43,869 bases of DNA from Rhodobacter sp. (GTDB lineage Bacteria; Pseudomonadota; Alphaproteobacteria; Rhodobacterales; Rhodobacteraceae). A program made the position numbers and the translations under genes. Positions within the stretch are counted from its first letter, which is position 1; each line of letters opens with the position of its first letter. Location: positions 1 through 43,869 of the forward strand of contig JAJEAY010000181.1 of NCBI GenBank assembly GCA_022824145.1, written 5' to 3'. Below are positions 18,612 through 26,048 of this stretch, piece by piece. The notes below the pieces were generated by a model, which worked only from the letters and a program-made list of their open reading frames with translations, did no database searches and was not told where the DNA came from.

Positions 18612-19097
18612 TCAGGCAGCTTTTGCCGAGGTGTTCGCCGGATCTGACTCGACGGACTTTACGTCCACCGTCTGGCCACGGCTGATCTCGATCCGGCGCG
18701 GCTTCAGCGCCTCCGGAATCTCCCGGACCAGATCGATGTGAAGCATGCCGTTTTCATGAGCCGCACCCGTCACCCGGATATGATCGGCAAGCTGGAACCT
18801 CCGCTCGAACGCACGGGTGGCGATACCACGGTGAAGATAGGTGCGCCCGTTCTCGTCGGCACTCTTCTTCGCTGAAACGATCAGCGCATTCTCGCGCAGC
18901 TCGATCGACAGCTCATCTTCAGCAAACCCAGCCACAGCCAGCGAGATGCGGTAGGCATCACCTGCCGTCTTCTCGATGTTGTAAGGTGGATAGGTCGGCT
19001 CCGCGACATCGGCGGAAAGAACCCGGTCCATCATGTCAGCGATTCGGTCGAATCCAACTGTGGCCCGGAAAAGCGGGGAAAAGTCGAGATTGTGCAT
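18612..19097 (-). CDS. Small heat shock protein, Hsp20 family (IbpA-like)
   Basis: A 161-residue alpha-crystallin-type chaperone that binds unfolding proteins in the cytoplasm and holds them for refolding. The N-terminus MHNLDFSPLFRATVGFDRIA and the YPPYNIEK lead-in are typical of bacterial class A (IbpA/HspH-like) members. The crystallin domain covers about 38-130, with RISLAVAGFAEDELSIELRE, the GIATRAFERRFQLADHI segment and the GMLHIDLVREIPEALKPRRI end, which includes the C-terminal I-x-I type anchor (RIEI). ATG at 19097 follows AGGAGG at good distance. The gene is single, downstream of glcF with about 150 bases between, and its leader can fold into a ROSE-like RNA thermometer, so heat control is likely. 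Confidence 0.93.
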   Translation of the reverse strand: MHNLDFSPLFRATVGFDRIADMMDRVLSADVAEPTYPPYNIEKTAGDAYRISLAVAGFAEDELSIELRENALIVSAKKSADENGRTYLHRGIATRAFERRFQLADHIRVTGAAHENGMLHIDLVREIPEALKPRRIEISRGQTVDVKSVESDPANTSAKAA

Positions 19098-19099
19098 TG

Positions 19100-19190
19100 G
19101 TCATCCTCCTTTGAGCGATAACTGAAGTTTGGCCCTCCCGTTCGGGACGGTCCGCTTGGTCAAGCCGGACCCGACTTTGGCATCCGGCCA
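19100..19190 (-). promoter_or_regulatory. Candidate ROSE-type RNA thermometer in the hsp20 leader
   Basis: Read on the minus strand, the leader holds three consecutive possible stems. The first pairs GCCGGA with TCCGGC (19164-19169 and 19183-19188). The second is TCCCG-AA-CGGGA (19136-19147). The third places UCGCU (complement of 19114-19118) just before the ribosome site AGGAGG (complement of 19105-19110). UYGCU beside the Shine-Dalgarno is the hallmark of ROSE elements, where it pairs imperfectly with the ribosome site and melts on heating. ROSE elements are known to control small heat shock genes in alpha- and gammaproteobacteria. Stems are visible by eye; folding energies were not calculated. 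Confidence 0.55.
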
Positions 19191-19246
19191 AATTGACTTG
19201 GGTAGTCGAATGCGCCGTTTCAAGACCTGGACGGCAACTTTTGCGG

Positions 19247-20584
19247 TTAGCCCGAAACGGTTCTCCCAGTTCGGGCGACCCGTTGTGGATATCGGTCCGA
19301 TCGGTTCAATGCCGGAGGCTGTGGCCCACCGGAAGCCCAGTCGAGAAGTTCGACGGTATGGACCACTGGAATCTCGGTTCCTCCAGCAATCTGGACCATG
19401 CAGCCGATGTTGCCCGTCGCGATGACATCTGGCCGTTTGGCCTCAAGTGCCCTGACCTTTCTGTCCTTCAGCTTTGTGGAAATCTCGGGCTGAAGGAGGT
19501 TGTAAGTCCCGGCCGAACCGCAGCAAAGGTGACTGTCGGAAGGCTCCACCACCTCAAAGCCGACGCGGCGGAGAAGATCTTTGGGAGCGGACTTTATCTG
19601 CTGGCCATGCTGAAGCGAGCAGGCTGCGTGATAGGCCACCCGCAATTCTCTGCCTGGTCCCTTTGGCAGGTCGAGTTTCGTCAGCAGTTCGCTTACGTCG
19701 ACCGCGAGTTTCGACACCCGGGCGGCGTCGGCTGCCAGCATGTCATTGCGGAACATATGTCCGTAGTCCTTAACGGTAGTACCGCAGCCGCTGGCGTTGA
19801 TTACGACCGCGTCGAGCCCTTCCCCGTTCGCTTCGTACATCCAGGCACGGATGTTGCGCGCTGCCTGTCCATGGCTCGCGTCAGCCTTGCCCATGTGATG
19901 CGCCAATGCACCGCAGCATGCCATGCCGGAGGCAATCACAACTTCACAGCCAAGGCGCCGCAACAGCCGAACCGTCGCATCGTTGATATCCGTATTTAGG
20001 GCTTTCTGTGCGCAGCCGGTCATCAGAGCCACACGCATTTTCCGAACGCCGACCGCCGGGAACACCTGCGGGTCGTCGTTGCGGCTGACTGGCGGAAGAC
20101 GCTTTGGAGCCATGCGGAGCATGGCCCGAACACGCGGCTCCGGCACCAGAAACGCGAAGGGCCGTCCGATCTTGGCGCCGAAAAGAGCCAGCCTGAAACG
20201 TCCCGGATACGGAATGATTTTCGCCAATGCCCATCGCAGCAATCTGTCGATTAGCGGCCGTTTGTAAGTCTTCTCGATATGGGCACGGGCGTGGTCGACC
20301 AGATGCATGTAATGGACACCTGAAGGGCAGGTTGTCATGCAGGCAAGGCATGACAGGCACCGGTCGATATGCAGGACTGTCCTCTCATCCGCCGCACGAT
20401 CGTTCTCCAGCATGTCCTTGATCAGGTAGATCCTGCCCCGCGGCGAATCGAGTTCGTCACCCAGCACCTGATATGTCGGACAGGTCGCTGTGCAGAATCC
20501 GCAATGTACGCATGTCCGCAGAATTCGGTTTGAGCGGGCGACGTCCGGATCCCTGAGCTGCTCTTCCGTGAAATTCGTCTGCAT
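19247..20584 (-). CDS. glcF: Glycolate oxidase iron-sulfur subunit GlcF
   Basis: A 445-residue subunit that passes electrons from the FAD subunits of glycolate oxidase to the respiratory chain. Two [4Fe-4S] sites are visible: CVHCGFCTATCP (C25, C28, C31, C35) and CLSCLACMTTCP (C76, C79, C82, C86). Two CCG-type domains follow, with MACCGALAHH and HLCCGSAGTYN, as in heterodisulfide-reductase-like proteins. The tail after VHTVELLDWASGG is somewhat longer than in typical members. ATG at 20584. It is the third gene of the minus-strand set glcD-glcE-glcF; about 209 bases separate it from glcE, unusually long for this operon. Confidence 0.93.
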   Translation of the reverse strand: MQTNFTEEQLRDPDVARSNRILRTCVHCGFCTATCPTYQVLGDELDSPRGRIYLIKDMLENDRAADERTVLHIDRCLSCLACMTTCPSGVHYMHLVDHARAHIEKTYKRPLIDRLLRWALAKIIPYPGRFRLALFGAKIGRPFAFLVPEPRVRAMLRMAPKRLPPVSRNDDPQVFPAVGVRKMRVALMTGCAQKALNTDINDATVRLLRRLGCEVVIASGMACCGALAHHMGKADASHGQAARNIRAWMYEANGEGLDAVVINASGCGTTVKDYGHMFRNDMLAADAARVSKLAVDVSELLTKLDLPKGPGRELRVAYHAACSLQHGQQIKSAPKDLLRRVGFEVVEPSDSHLCCGSAGTYNLLQPEISTKLKDRKVRALEAKRPDVIATGNIGCMVQIAGGTEIPVVHTVELLDWASGGPQPPALNRSDRYPQRVARTGRTVSG

Positions 20585-20611
20585 CTGTTCCCGTCCTCAA
20601 TCCGCAGCGAG

Positions 20612-20797
20612 TCAACACTCGGGGCCGGAACCGCCACATCCATCAGAATCGGAACTGCCAGAACCAAGGCAAAAGCGCGGACTCTTCCGGTGGTCCTTCC
20701 GCTTCTGGCCTGTCAGTCGCCCCAAAGGCAACGAAGTGACATCCCAATGATCGGCGTAATGCGACCCGGCTACCGTCGGGAGAACCTTCTGACTCAT
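20612..20797 (-). CDS. Possible small ORF between glcE and glcF
   Basis: A 61-codon frame whose ATG overlaps the glcE stop as ATGA, and which ends 27 bases before the glcF start. The product would be basic in the middle (GQKRKDHRKSPRF) and rich in Gly, Ser and Cys at the end. No family was recognised. The overlap suggests translational coupling, but there is no convincing ribosome site and the frame could be chance in a leftover spacer. Listed because it exactly fills an otherwise unexplained gap in the operon. Confidence 0.25.
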   Translation of the reverse strand: MSQKVLPTVAGSHYADHWDVTSLPLGRLTGQKRKDHRKSPRFCLGSGSSDSDGCGGSGPEC

Positions 20798-21924
20798 CCC
20801 ATCAAACCCGGATTCAGGATCCCGCGTGGATCGAAGCGTTCGCGAAGACCCCTGCTGAGCGCGGCCACCCGAGCAGCCTCAGGCTGAAACACGTCTAACG
20901 TCAACCGGGTTGTCTCACTGGCGCGCACAAGCGTTGCATGGCCAACGAAATCACCAATCCGCGCCCGAAGGTCCGTGCCTTCCGGCACCAGGATCCAGAC
21001 AAGCCCACCACCCCAATCATAGAGCAAACCGTCAGCGTCGGCCCGCGCGGCCACATCTGGCGCATCGGAAGGTTTGACTGACAACCGCCAGACATCTCCA
21101 GCCGTTCCATGAAACGCCTCAACGTCGCGGACCCAGGTCCAGCCCGCCTTGGTTCGGTCGGGATTCATTTCGATGTTCCAAGCTCCGAACTCCGCCAGCA
21201 GCGCGCGAAGCCGTTCGGTCCGGTAAGCAACCTGGGTCTCGAATCCCTCGACTCTAATCATCGTCACCGGCGCTCCGTCAACACCGCTTGCTGTGTGTGC
21301 CGCGCCGGTAACTTCAAACGGCGAGCCAAGCGCCATCGACATCGCCTGCACCGCATCTGTATCGGCCAACCCCTCCAGCAGCAGGACTCCCGTTGAAGCC
21401 GTTCGTGGCAGAACCTTCAGCGATACCTCGCTTAGAACGCCGAGCGTGCCGCGTGCTCCCGCCATCAGCCTGGCAAGGTCATAGCCAGTGACATTCTTCA
21501 TGACCCGGCCACCGCTCTTGATAACCGTACCACAACCGTCAACGAATCGGACGCCAAGCAGGAAATCCCTGCAGGCGCCTGCCTGAACCCGCCGGGGGCC
21601 GGAAACATTCGCCGCGACCACGCCCCCGATCGTGGGATCTCCGGACGTTCCCAGGAGCCCACGATGGTCCATCGGCTCAAATGGAAGGCACTGGCCTTCC
21701 TTCGCCAAATCCGCATCTATCTCAGACATGGGCGTCCCTGCCCGGGCCACAAGTGTCAATGCGCCCGGCTCATGCAGAACGATGCCCCGCAATCCGGACA
21801 TAGAGAGGATTTCGCCGGAAACCGGCCTGCCCACGGGGCGCGTCCCGCCTCCGACGATCTGAAGCGGATCAACTGAGGCAGCTAGAACCTCAGCAAGTTC
21901 AGCCTCGCTACCCGGAGCGATCAC
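20794..21924 (-). CDS. glcE: Glycolate oxidase FAD-binding subunit GlcE
   Basis: A 376-residue subunit with an N-terminal PCMH-type FAD-binding domain: IVGGGTRPVGRP near 22-33, LTLVARAGTPMSEIDADLAK, then DHRGLLGTSGDPTIGGVVAA and GRVMKNVTGYDLARLMAGA. The C-terminal half is short, as is normal for GlcE compared with GlcD, and ends RFDPRGILNPG. GlcE pairs with GlcD and GlcF to oxidise glycolate to glyoxylate at the membrane, giving electrons to quinone. GTG at 21924 gives the expected beginning (APGSEAELAEVLAA). About 155 bases separate it from glcD. Confidence 0.92.
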   Translation of the reverse strand: MIAPGSEAELAEVLAASVDPLQIVGGGTRPVGRPVSGEILSMSGLRGIVLHEPGALTLVARAGTPMSEIDADLAKEGQCLPFEPMDHRGLLGTSGDPTIGGVVAANVSGPRRVQAGACRDFLLGVRFVDGCGTVIKSGGRVMKNVTGYDLARLMAGARGTLGVLSEVSLKVLPRTASTGVLLLEGLADTDAVQAMSMALGSPFEVTGAAHTASGVDGAPVTMIRVEGFETQVAYRTERLRALLAEFGAWNIEMNPDRTKAGWTWVRDVEAFHGTAGDVWRLSVKPSDAPDVAARADADGLLYDWGGGLVWILVPEGTDLRARIGDFVGHATLVRASETTRLTLDVFQPEAARVAALSRGLRERFDPRGILNPGLMG

Positions 21925-22079
21925 TACCTGAACCTCGAACTGAGCTTTGCAAACGAGCGTATCATCAATCGATCATCCAAAGTGTCTCTCCCCGTCCGGC
22001 TTACGCTGTCAGGCACCGGCACAGGCGCCGTCTCAGGATCCAATGCGTGGCGCAGGAATTCCCCCGTGTTCCGAGTTCG

Positions 22080-23519
22080 TCAGGCCGCATTGCTCCTGCG
22101 CGTTTCCGACGCGTTCAGCGGAAACACCTTCGCCGGATTCAGAAGCCAATCAGGATCGAAAACATCCTTTACCCGCATCTGCGCCTCCAGATCCGCTGGC
22201 GCGTATTGATCATACATCAGATCCCGCTTCTCGATTCCAACCCCATGCTCGCCGGTGAGGCAACCGCCGACCTCGACGCAGAGTTTAAGAATCTCCGCTC
22301 CAAACGCTTCGCAGGTCTCCAGATCGCCCGGCCGGTTGGCGTCAAAGAGAATCAGCGGGTGCATGTTGCCATCACCCGCATGGAATACGTTTGCCACATC
22401 CAATCCATATTTCGCGGAGAGTTCCCCGATCCTTTTCAGCACATACGGCAGTTTGTTTACCGGAATCGTGCCATCAAGACATATGTAGTCGTTGATCTGT
22501 CCCATCGCCCCAAACGCGGATTTGCGTCCGAGCCAGATGCGTGCCGCCTCATCGGCGCTCGCTGCCTCGCGCAGTTCAACTGGGTCGCGCCTTCTTGCAA
22601 TCTGCATGATGAACCCCAACTGCTCGTCGATTTCAGCCTCGCTGCCCTCGACTTCAACGATCAGCAGAGCCTCGCAGTCCGGATATCCGGCACCAGCGAA
22701 GGCTTCGGTTGCCTGGATGCAGGGACGGTCCATGAACTCAATCGCCACGGGCAGCACGCCAGCCTTGATAATGTCGCTTACCACTTCCCCAGCGGCTTCA
22801 ATGGAATCATATCCCATCAGAACCGGCCGCGCACCCTCTGGTTTGGGAAGAATACGCAGTGTCGCTTCAGTCACGACACCGAGCTGGCCCTCGGAACCAC
22901 AGACGAGCGCCAGAAGGTCCAAGCCGCCAGCATCGAGATGCTCGCCGCCGATCTCAGCAACCTCACCATCCATCAGCACCATCGTGACGCCAAGGAGGTT
23001 GTTTGTGGTGACGCCGTACTTCAGGCAGTGCGCACCTCCTGAATTCATAGCGATGTTGCCGCCAATCGCACAGGCGAGCTGGGATGATGGATCAGGCGCA
23101 TAGAAGAAGCCCTCGTCCTCAACAGCGGCGGTGACGGAAAGGTTGGTCCGCCCGGCCTGAACACGGATGAATCGGTTCTCGCGGTCAATCTCAAGAACTT
23201 CGTTCATCCGGGCCACACCAAGAATAACGCAGTCGGCGGTTGGCAGGGCCCCGCCCGCAAGGGAAGTTCCAGAACCCCGTGGCACGACCGGAACGCCCTC
23301 TTCGCTGCAGATGCGCACGACAGCCGAGACCTCTGTCGTGGATGCCGGCAGCACCACCGCAAGCGGCGGGCACCGGTAGGCAGTCAATGCGTCGCACTCA
23401 TAGGCGCGGGTTTCCATTTCATCATCGATCACGGCATCGGCCGACAAAGCCTCCCTCAACCGCGTCACGATCCGCGCTTTGTTTGCGAGCACGACAGCAT
23501 TTGGTCTTGGCATTTCCAC
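22080..23519 (-). CDS. glcD: Glycolate oxidase subunit GlcD (FAD-linked)
   Basis: A 479-residue catalytic flavoprotein. The FAD-binding PCMH domain shows VPRGSGTSLAGGALPT and IGGNIAMNSGGAHCLKYGVT. The C-terminal FAD-oxidase domain shows VFHAGDGNMHPLILFD and GGCLTGEHGVGIEKRDLM, the last with the conserved catalytic histidine region of GlcD/D-lactate dehydrogenase-type enzymes. GTG at 23519 is favoured: AGGAGG lies eight bases upstream and the protein then begins V/MEMPRPNAVVLANK, a common alphaproteobacterial GlcD start; ATG at 23513 is the next choice. First gene of the glc set. D-lactate or 2-hydroxyglutarate are alternative substrates in this superfamily, but association with glcE and glcF fixes the glycolate assignment well. 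Confidence 0.94.
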   Translation of the reverse strand: MEMPRPNAVVLANKARIVTRLREALSADAVIDDEMETRAYECDALTAYRCPPLAVVLPASTTEVSAVVRICSEEGVPVVPRGSGTSLAGGALPTADCVILGVARMNEVLEIDRENRFIRVQAGRTNLSVTAAVEDEGFFYAPDPSSQLACAIGGNIAMNSGGAHCLKYGVTTNNLLGVTMVLMDGEVAEIGGEHLDAGGLDLLALVCGSEGQLGVVTEATLRILPKPEGARPVLMGYDSIEAAGEVVSDIIKAGVLPVAIEFMDRPCIQATEAFAGAGYPDCEALLIVEVEGSEAEIDEQLGFIMQIARRRDPVELREAASADEAARIWLGRKSAFGAMGQINDYICLDGTIPVNKLPYVLKRIGELSAKYGLDVANVFHAGDGNMHPLILFDANRPGDLETCEAFGAEILKLCVEVGGCLTGEHGVGIEKRDLMYDQYAPADLEAQMRVKDVFDPDWLLNPAKVFPLNASETRRSNAA

Positions 23520-23896
23520 CTGGCCGTCCTCCTGACCTGAAAACGGATATTCTCGATTCAATTCTGGCGCAAGCTGCAGCGGAGTTCGGTCATTGTCGTT
23601 TCCCGGAATCCGGCATCCAATTCGCGTTTTCCACTCCACCGAACGGCGGCTTACTGGCTTTGCAGCCGAAACCAATTCCAGATACGAAACCGCGTTTGAC
23701 TGCCGGTGCCCCTGACCTTGCACGTACTACGTTTGCGCACAGGCGATGGATTGGAGTTGAATGCTGTTATGTCCGGAACTGAGGTAACCGCCTCCGGTTC
23801 GAACCAATTTGAATGCAAACCGGACGCCGAAGGATCATCGGAGTCACCGGTCTGACCTCACCTGTCGAACATCTTGCGGCACATTCGCAGCGGTCT
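23520..23896. other. Intergenic region upstream of glcD
   Basis: About 377 bases between the end of the 688-residue membrane protein gene and the glcD start, both on the minus strand. It should hold the glc promoter and any end signal of the upstream operon. A small perfect stem AACCG-CCTC-CGGTT is at 23786-23799, followed by the palindrome GGTTCGAACC (23796-23805); neither has a T tract. No convincing gene is present and no regulator gene (glcC type) is next to the operon. Confidence 0.4.
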
Positions 23897-25963
23897 TCAC
23901 CGCCTTCCCTCACGCAGCCATGCGCCGATGACAAGGAGCGATCCCATCAGGAGGAACAGCCATGCAGGCGCAAGCGGAAGAACCGTCACATCCGTTGTCA
24001 CATACGCCTCACGCGGTGTGATTCCGAGCCAGCCCCGTCCCGCTGCCGGGCGTCCAGTACGCACCCTGCGAAGATCTGGAATGCCATCCTCGAGACGGGC
24101 GACGCCGCCGCGAGTGGCCTTGATTACGGAAGCCAATTCCGAAGAACTTGCGACGGTCTGTTCAAACTCACGCGGCGCCGCCGGTCCAAGAACGACCACA
24201 GCCTCCTCATCACCCTCCTTCAGCCGATAGAGCCCGAGCTCCTGCCCTTCCACGATGGCTTCGAACCGTCCGGGACGACTCTCCTTCAGCGGAACCGAAA
24301 CGACCGTGCCGTCGGGCGCCGTCACTTCAACGTTGCCGACGCCGTCGCCCAGCGTGCGCCTGACGACTGTCATTGTTTGACCTTCGGCTGCTGCTGTAAG
24401 CGCTTCTTCCTCAAGATCCGGCTCCTTCATCATCCAATGAGCCAAACGCCGCAGCAGCTCCAGCTGGGGACCTCCTCCTTCGAAACCTCGGGTCCATAGC
24501 CACGCATGATCCGAGCCCAGCAACGCGAACCGCCCGTCACCCACGCGGTCAAGAACCAGCAGCGGCCGGTCCTCCATTCCGCGCATTACTGTCGTGCCGC
24601 CGGTCGCCTCAAGATCAATGAGCCTGAGCCACCGACCCCAGCCGGGACCGGCCTCATCGCCCGCCGCATAGGACTCCAGTCCTGCCGTGACCGGATGGCG
24701 CTGTCCCAGTTCCGTGATTTCAGGCAGGTAACCGTCCTCAAGCACGATGGATGTGGGCCGGGCAGGCATGATTTCCCCCAGCGGCGTCCGATAGAGGCTG
24801 CTCGCCTGAGCGAAGTCCGGGCCAGCGGCTAACAGCACAGCACCACCGTCTTCTACATATCTCCGGACGTTTTCCAGATATAGAGTCGGGAGGATTCCGC
24901 GCCTTTTGTAGCGGTCGAATATGATGAGATCGAATTCCTCGATTTTATCGATGAACAGTTCACGCGTCGGAAACGAAATGAGCGAAAGCTCGCTCACCGG
25001 AGTTCCGTCCTGTTTGCCGGGGGGACGAAGGATGGTGAAATGCACAAGATCGACCGAACTGTCTGACTTCAGGAGATTCCGCCAAGTGCGCTCGCCGGGA
25101 TGAGGCTCGCCGCTGACCAGCAGGACACGCAGCCGATCGCGAACGCCATTGATCTGCACCACCGCGGCGTTGTTCCGGTCCGTAAGCTCACCTTCAGCTT
25201 CCGGGAGGATGAACTGGATCACGTTGATGCCACCATGTGCGAGCGTCACCGAGAGATCCAGATCCTCTCCGACCGGCACGGAATAGCTGTCAGCTTCTCC
25301 CCCATCCACAGCTATCAGCAGCTCTGCCAAGCCGTTCACTGTTTCAGGAACGGCGCCCTGGTCTTCGATCCGCAGCCGGAGTTTCACCGGCTCCCCGAGA
25401 ATCGCGAACGCCGGCGCGTTCACGACCCGGAGCCGCCGGTCCCAATCGCCTTCCCGTCCGGTCATCAACAGGTGCAGGGGCACGCTGATGTCAGGTATTC
25501 GGTCCGGGTCATGCAGCAGCCCGTCCGACAGCAGGAACGCTCCGGCAAGCCGGGCCTGCGGGACTTCCGCAATGGCTTCCGACAGCGCACTCATAAGCAG
25601 CGTTCCCTGATTGTCCTCACCGTCACCGACGGTCACCGTCCTGAGTTCGGTTTCACCGAGTCCAGCGATCTCCGACTCGATCGCGGCTAGCGCGCGCTGG
25701 ACCTGCTGCGGCCGGTCAGCGACGCTTTGGCTCGCGCTGCCGTCCACAACCAGAATGGTTATGTCAGCCAGTGGCGCCCGCTCCTCACGCTGCAGTGACG
25801 GGTTTACGAGCGCCAGCAGAAGAAGCATTCCCGCAAGCCCGCGCAGCCACCATCCGGAAAGACCGCGCATGAACGCCATCAGGACATAGAGCGCGATCAG
25901 CCCGAGAACCGCCCATACCAGCGGCCATTCCAGAAGCGGGTCGAATGTAACAGTACCAGTCAT
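23897..25963 (-). CDS. Large membrane protein with VWA-like and glutamine amidotransferase-like regions (MoxR operon)
   Basis: A 688-residue protein with transmembrane helices near 13-32 and 37-57 and a single helix near the C-terminus (PAWLFLLMGSLLVIGAWLRE). Just after the first pair, ITILVVDGSASQS resembles the MIDAS start (DxSxS) of von Willebrand A domains. The middle contains a Rossmann-like section (LRVLLVSGEPHPGERTWRNL, then FDLIIFDRYKRRGILP and YVEDGGAVLLAAGPDF) like the class I glutamine amidotransferase fold found in the family, without an evident catalytic cysteine. It is the last gene of the operon MoxR - DUF58 - DUF4159 - this gene, a common alphaproteobacterial set thought to act in the cell envelope. 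ATG at 25963 has AGGA nine bases upstream; GTG at 25969 is closer to that site but spaced too tightly. Confidence 0.75.
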   Translation of the reverse strand: MTGTVTFDPLLEWPLVWAVLGLIALYVLMAFMRGLSGWWLRGLAGMLLLLALVNPSLQREERAPLADITILVVDGSASQSVADRPQQVQRALAAIESEIAGLGETELRTVTVGDGEDNQGTLLMSALSEAIAEVPQARLAGAFLLSDGLLHDPDRIPDISVPLHLLMTGREGDWDRRLRVVNAPAFAILGEPVKLRLRIEDQGAVPETVNGLAELLIAVDGGEADSYSVPVGEDLDLSVTLAHGGINVIQFILPEAEGELTDRNNAAVVQINGVRDRLRVLLVSGEPHPGERTWRNLLKSDSSVDLVHFTILRPPGKQDGTPVSELSLISFPTRELFIDKIEEFDLIIFDRYKRRGILPTLYLENVRRYVEDGGAVLLAAGPDFAQASSLYRTPLGEIMPARPTSIVLEDGYLPEITELGQRHPVTAGLESYAAGDEAGPGWGRWLRLIDLEATGGTTVMRGMEDRPLLVLDRVGDGRFALLGSDHAWLWTRGFEGGGPQLELLRRLAHWMMKEPDLEEEALTAAAEGQTMTVVRRTLGDGVGNVEVTAPDGTVVSVPLKESRPGRFEAIVEGQELGLYRLKEGDEEAVVVLGPAAPREFEQTVASSSELASVIKATRGGVARLEDGIPDLRRVRTGRPAAGRGWLGITPREAYVTTDVTVLPLAPAWLFLLMGSLLVIGAWLREGRR

Positions 25964-26048
25964 CCCCACATTTCCTCGGAACTGGCTTTAGGCCACCACC
26001 GATGGTATGGCCATCTGCCTTCAGACGCAGATCCGTCTCCTGCGCGCG

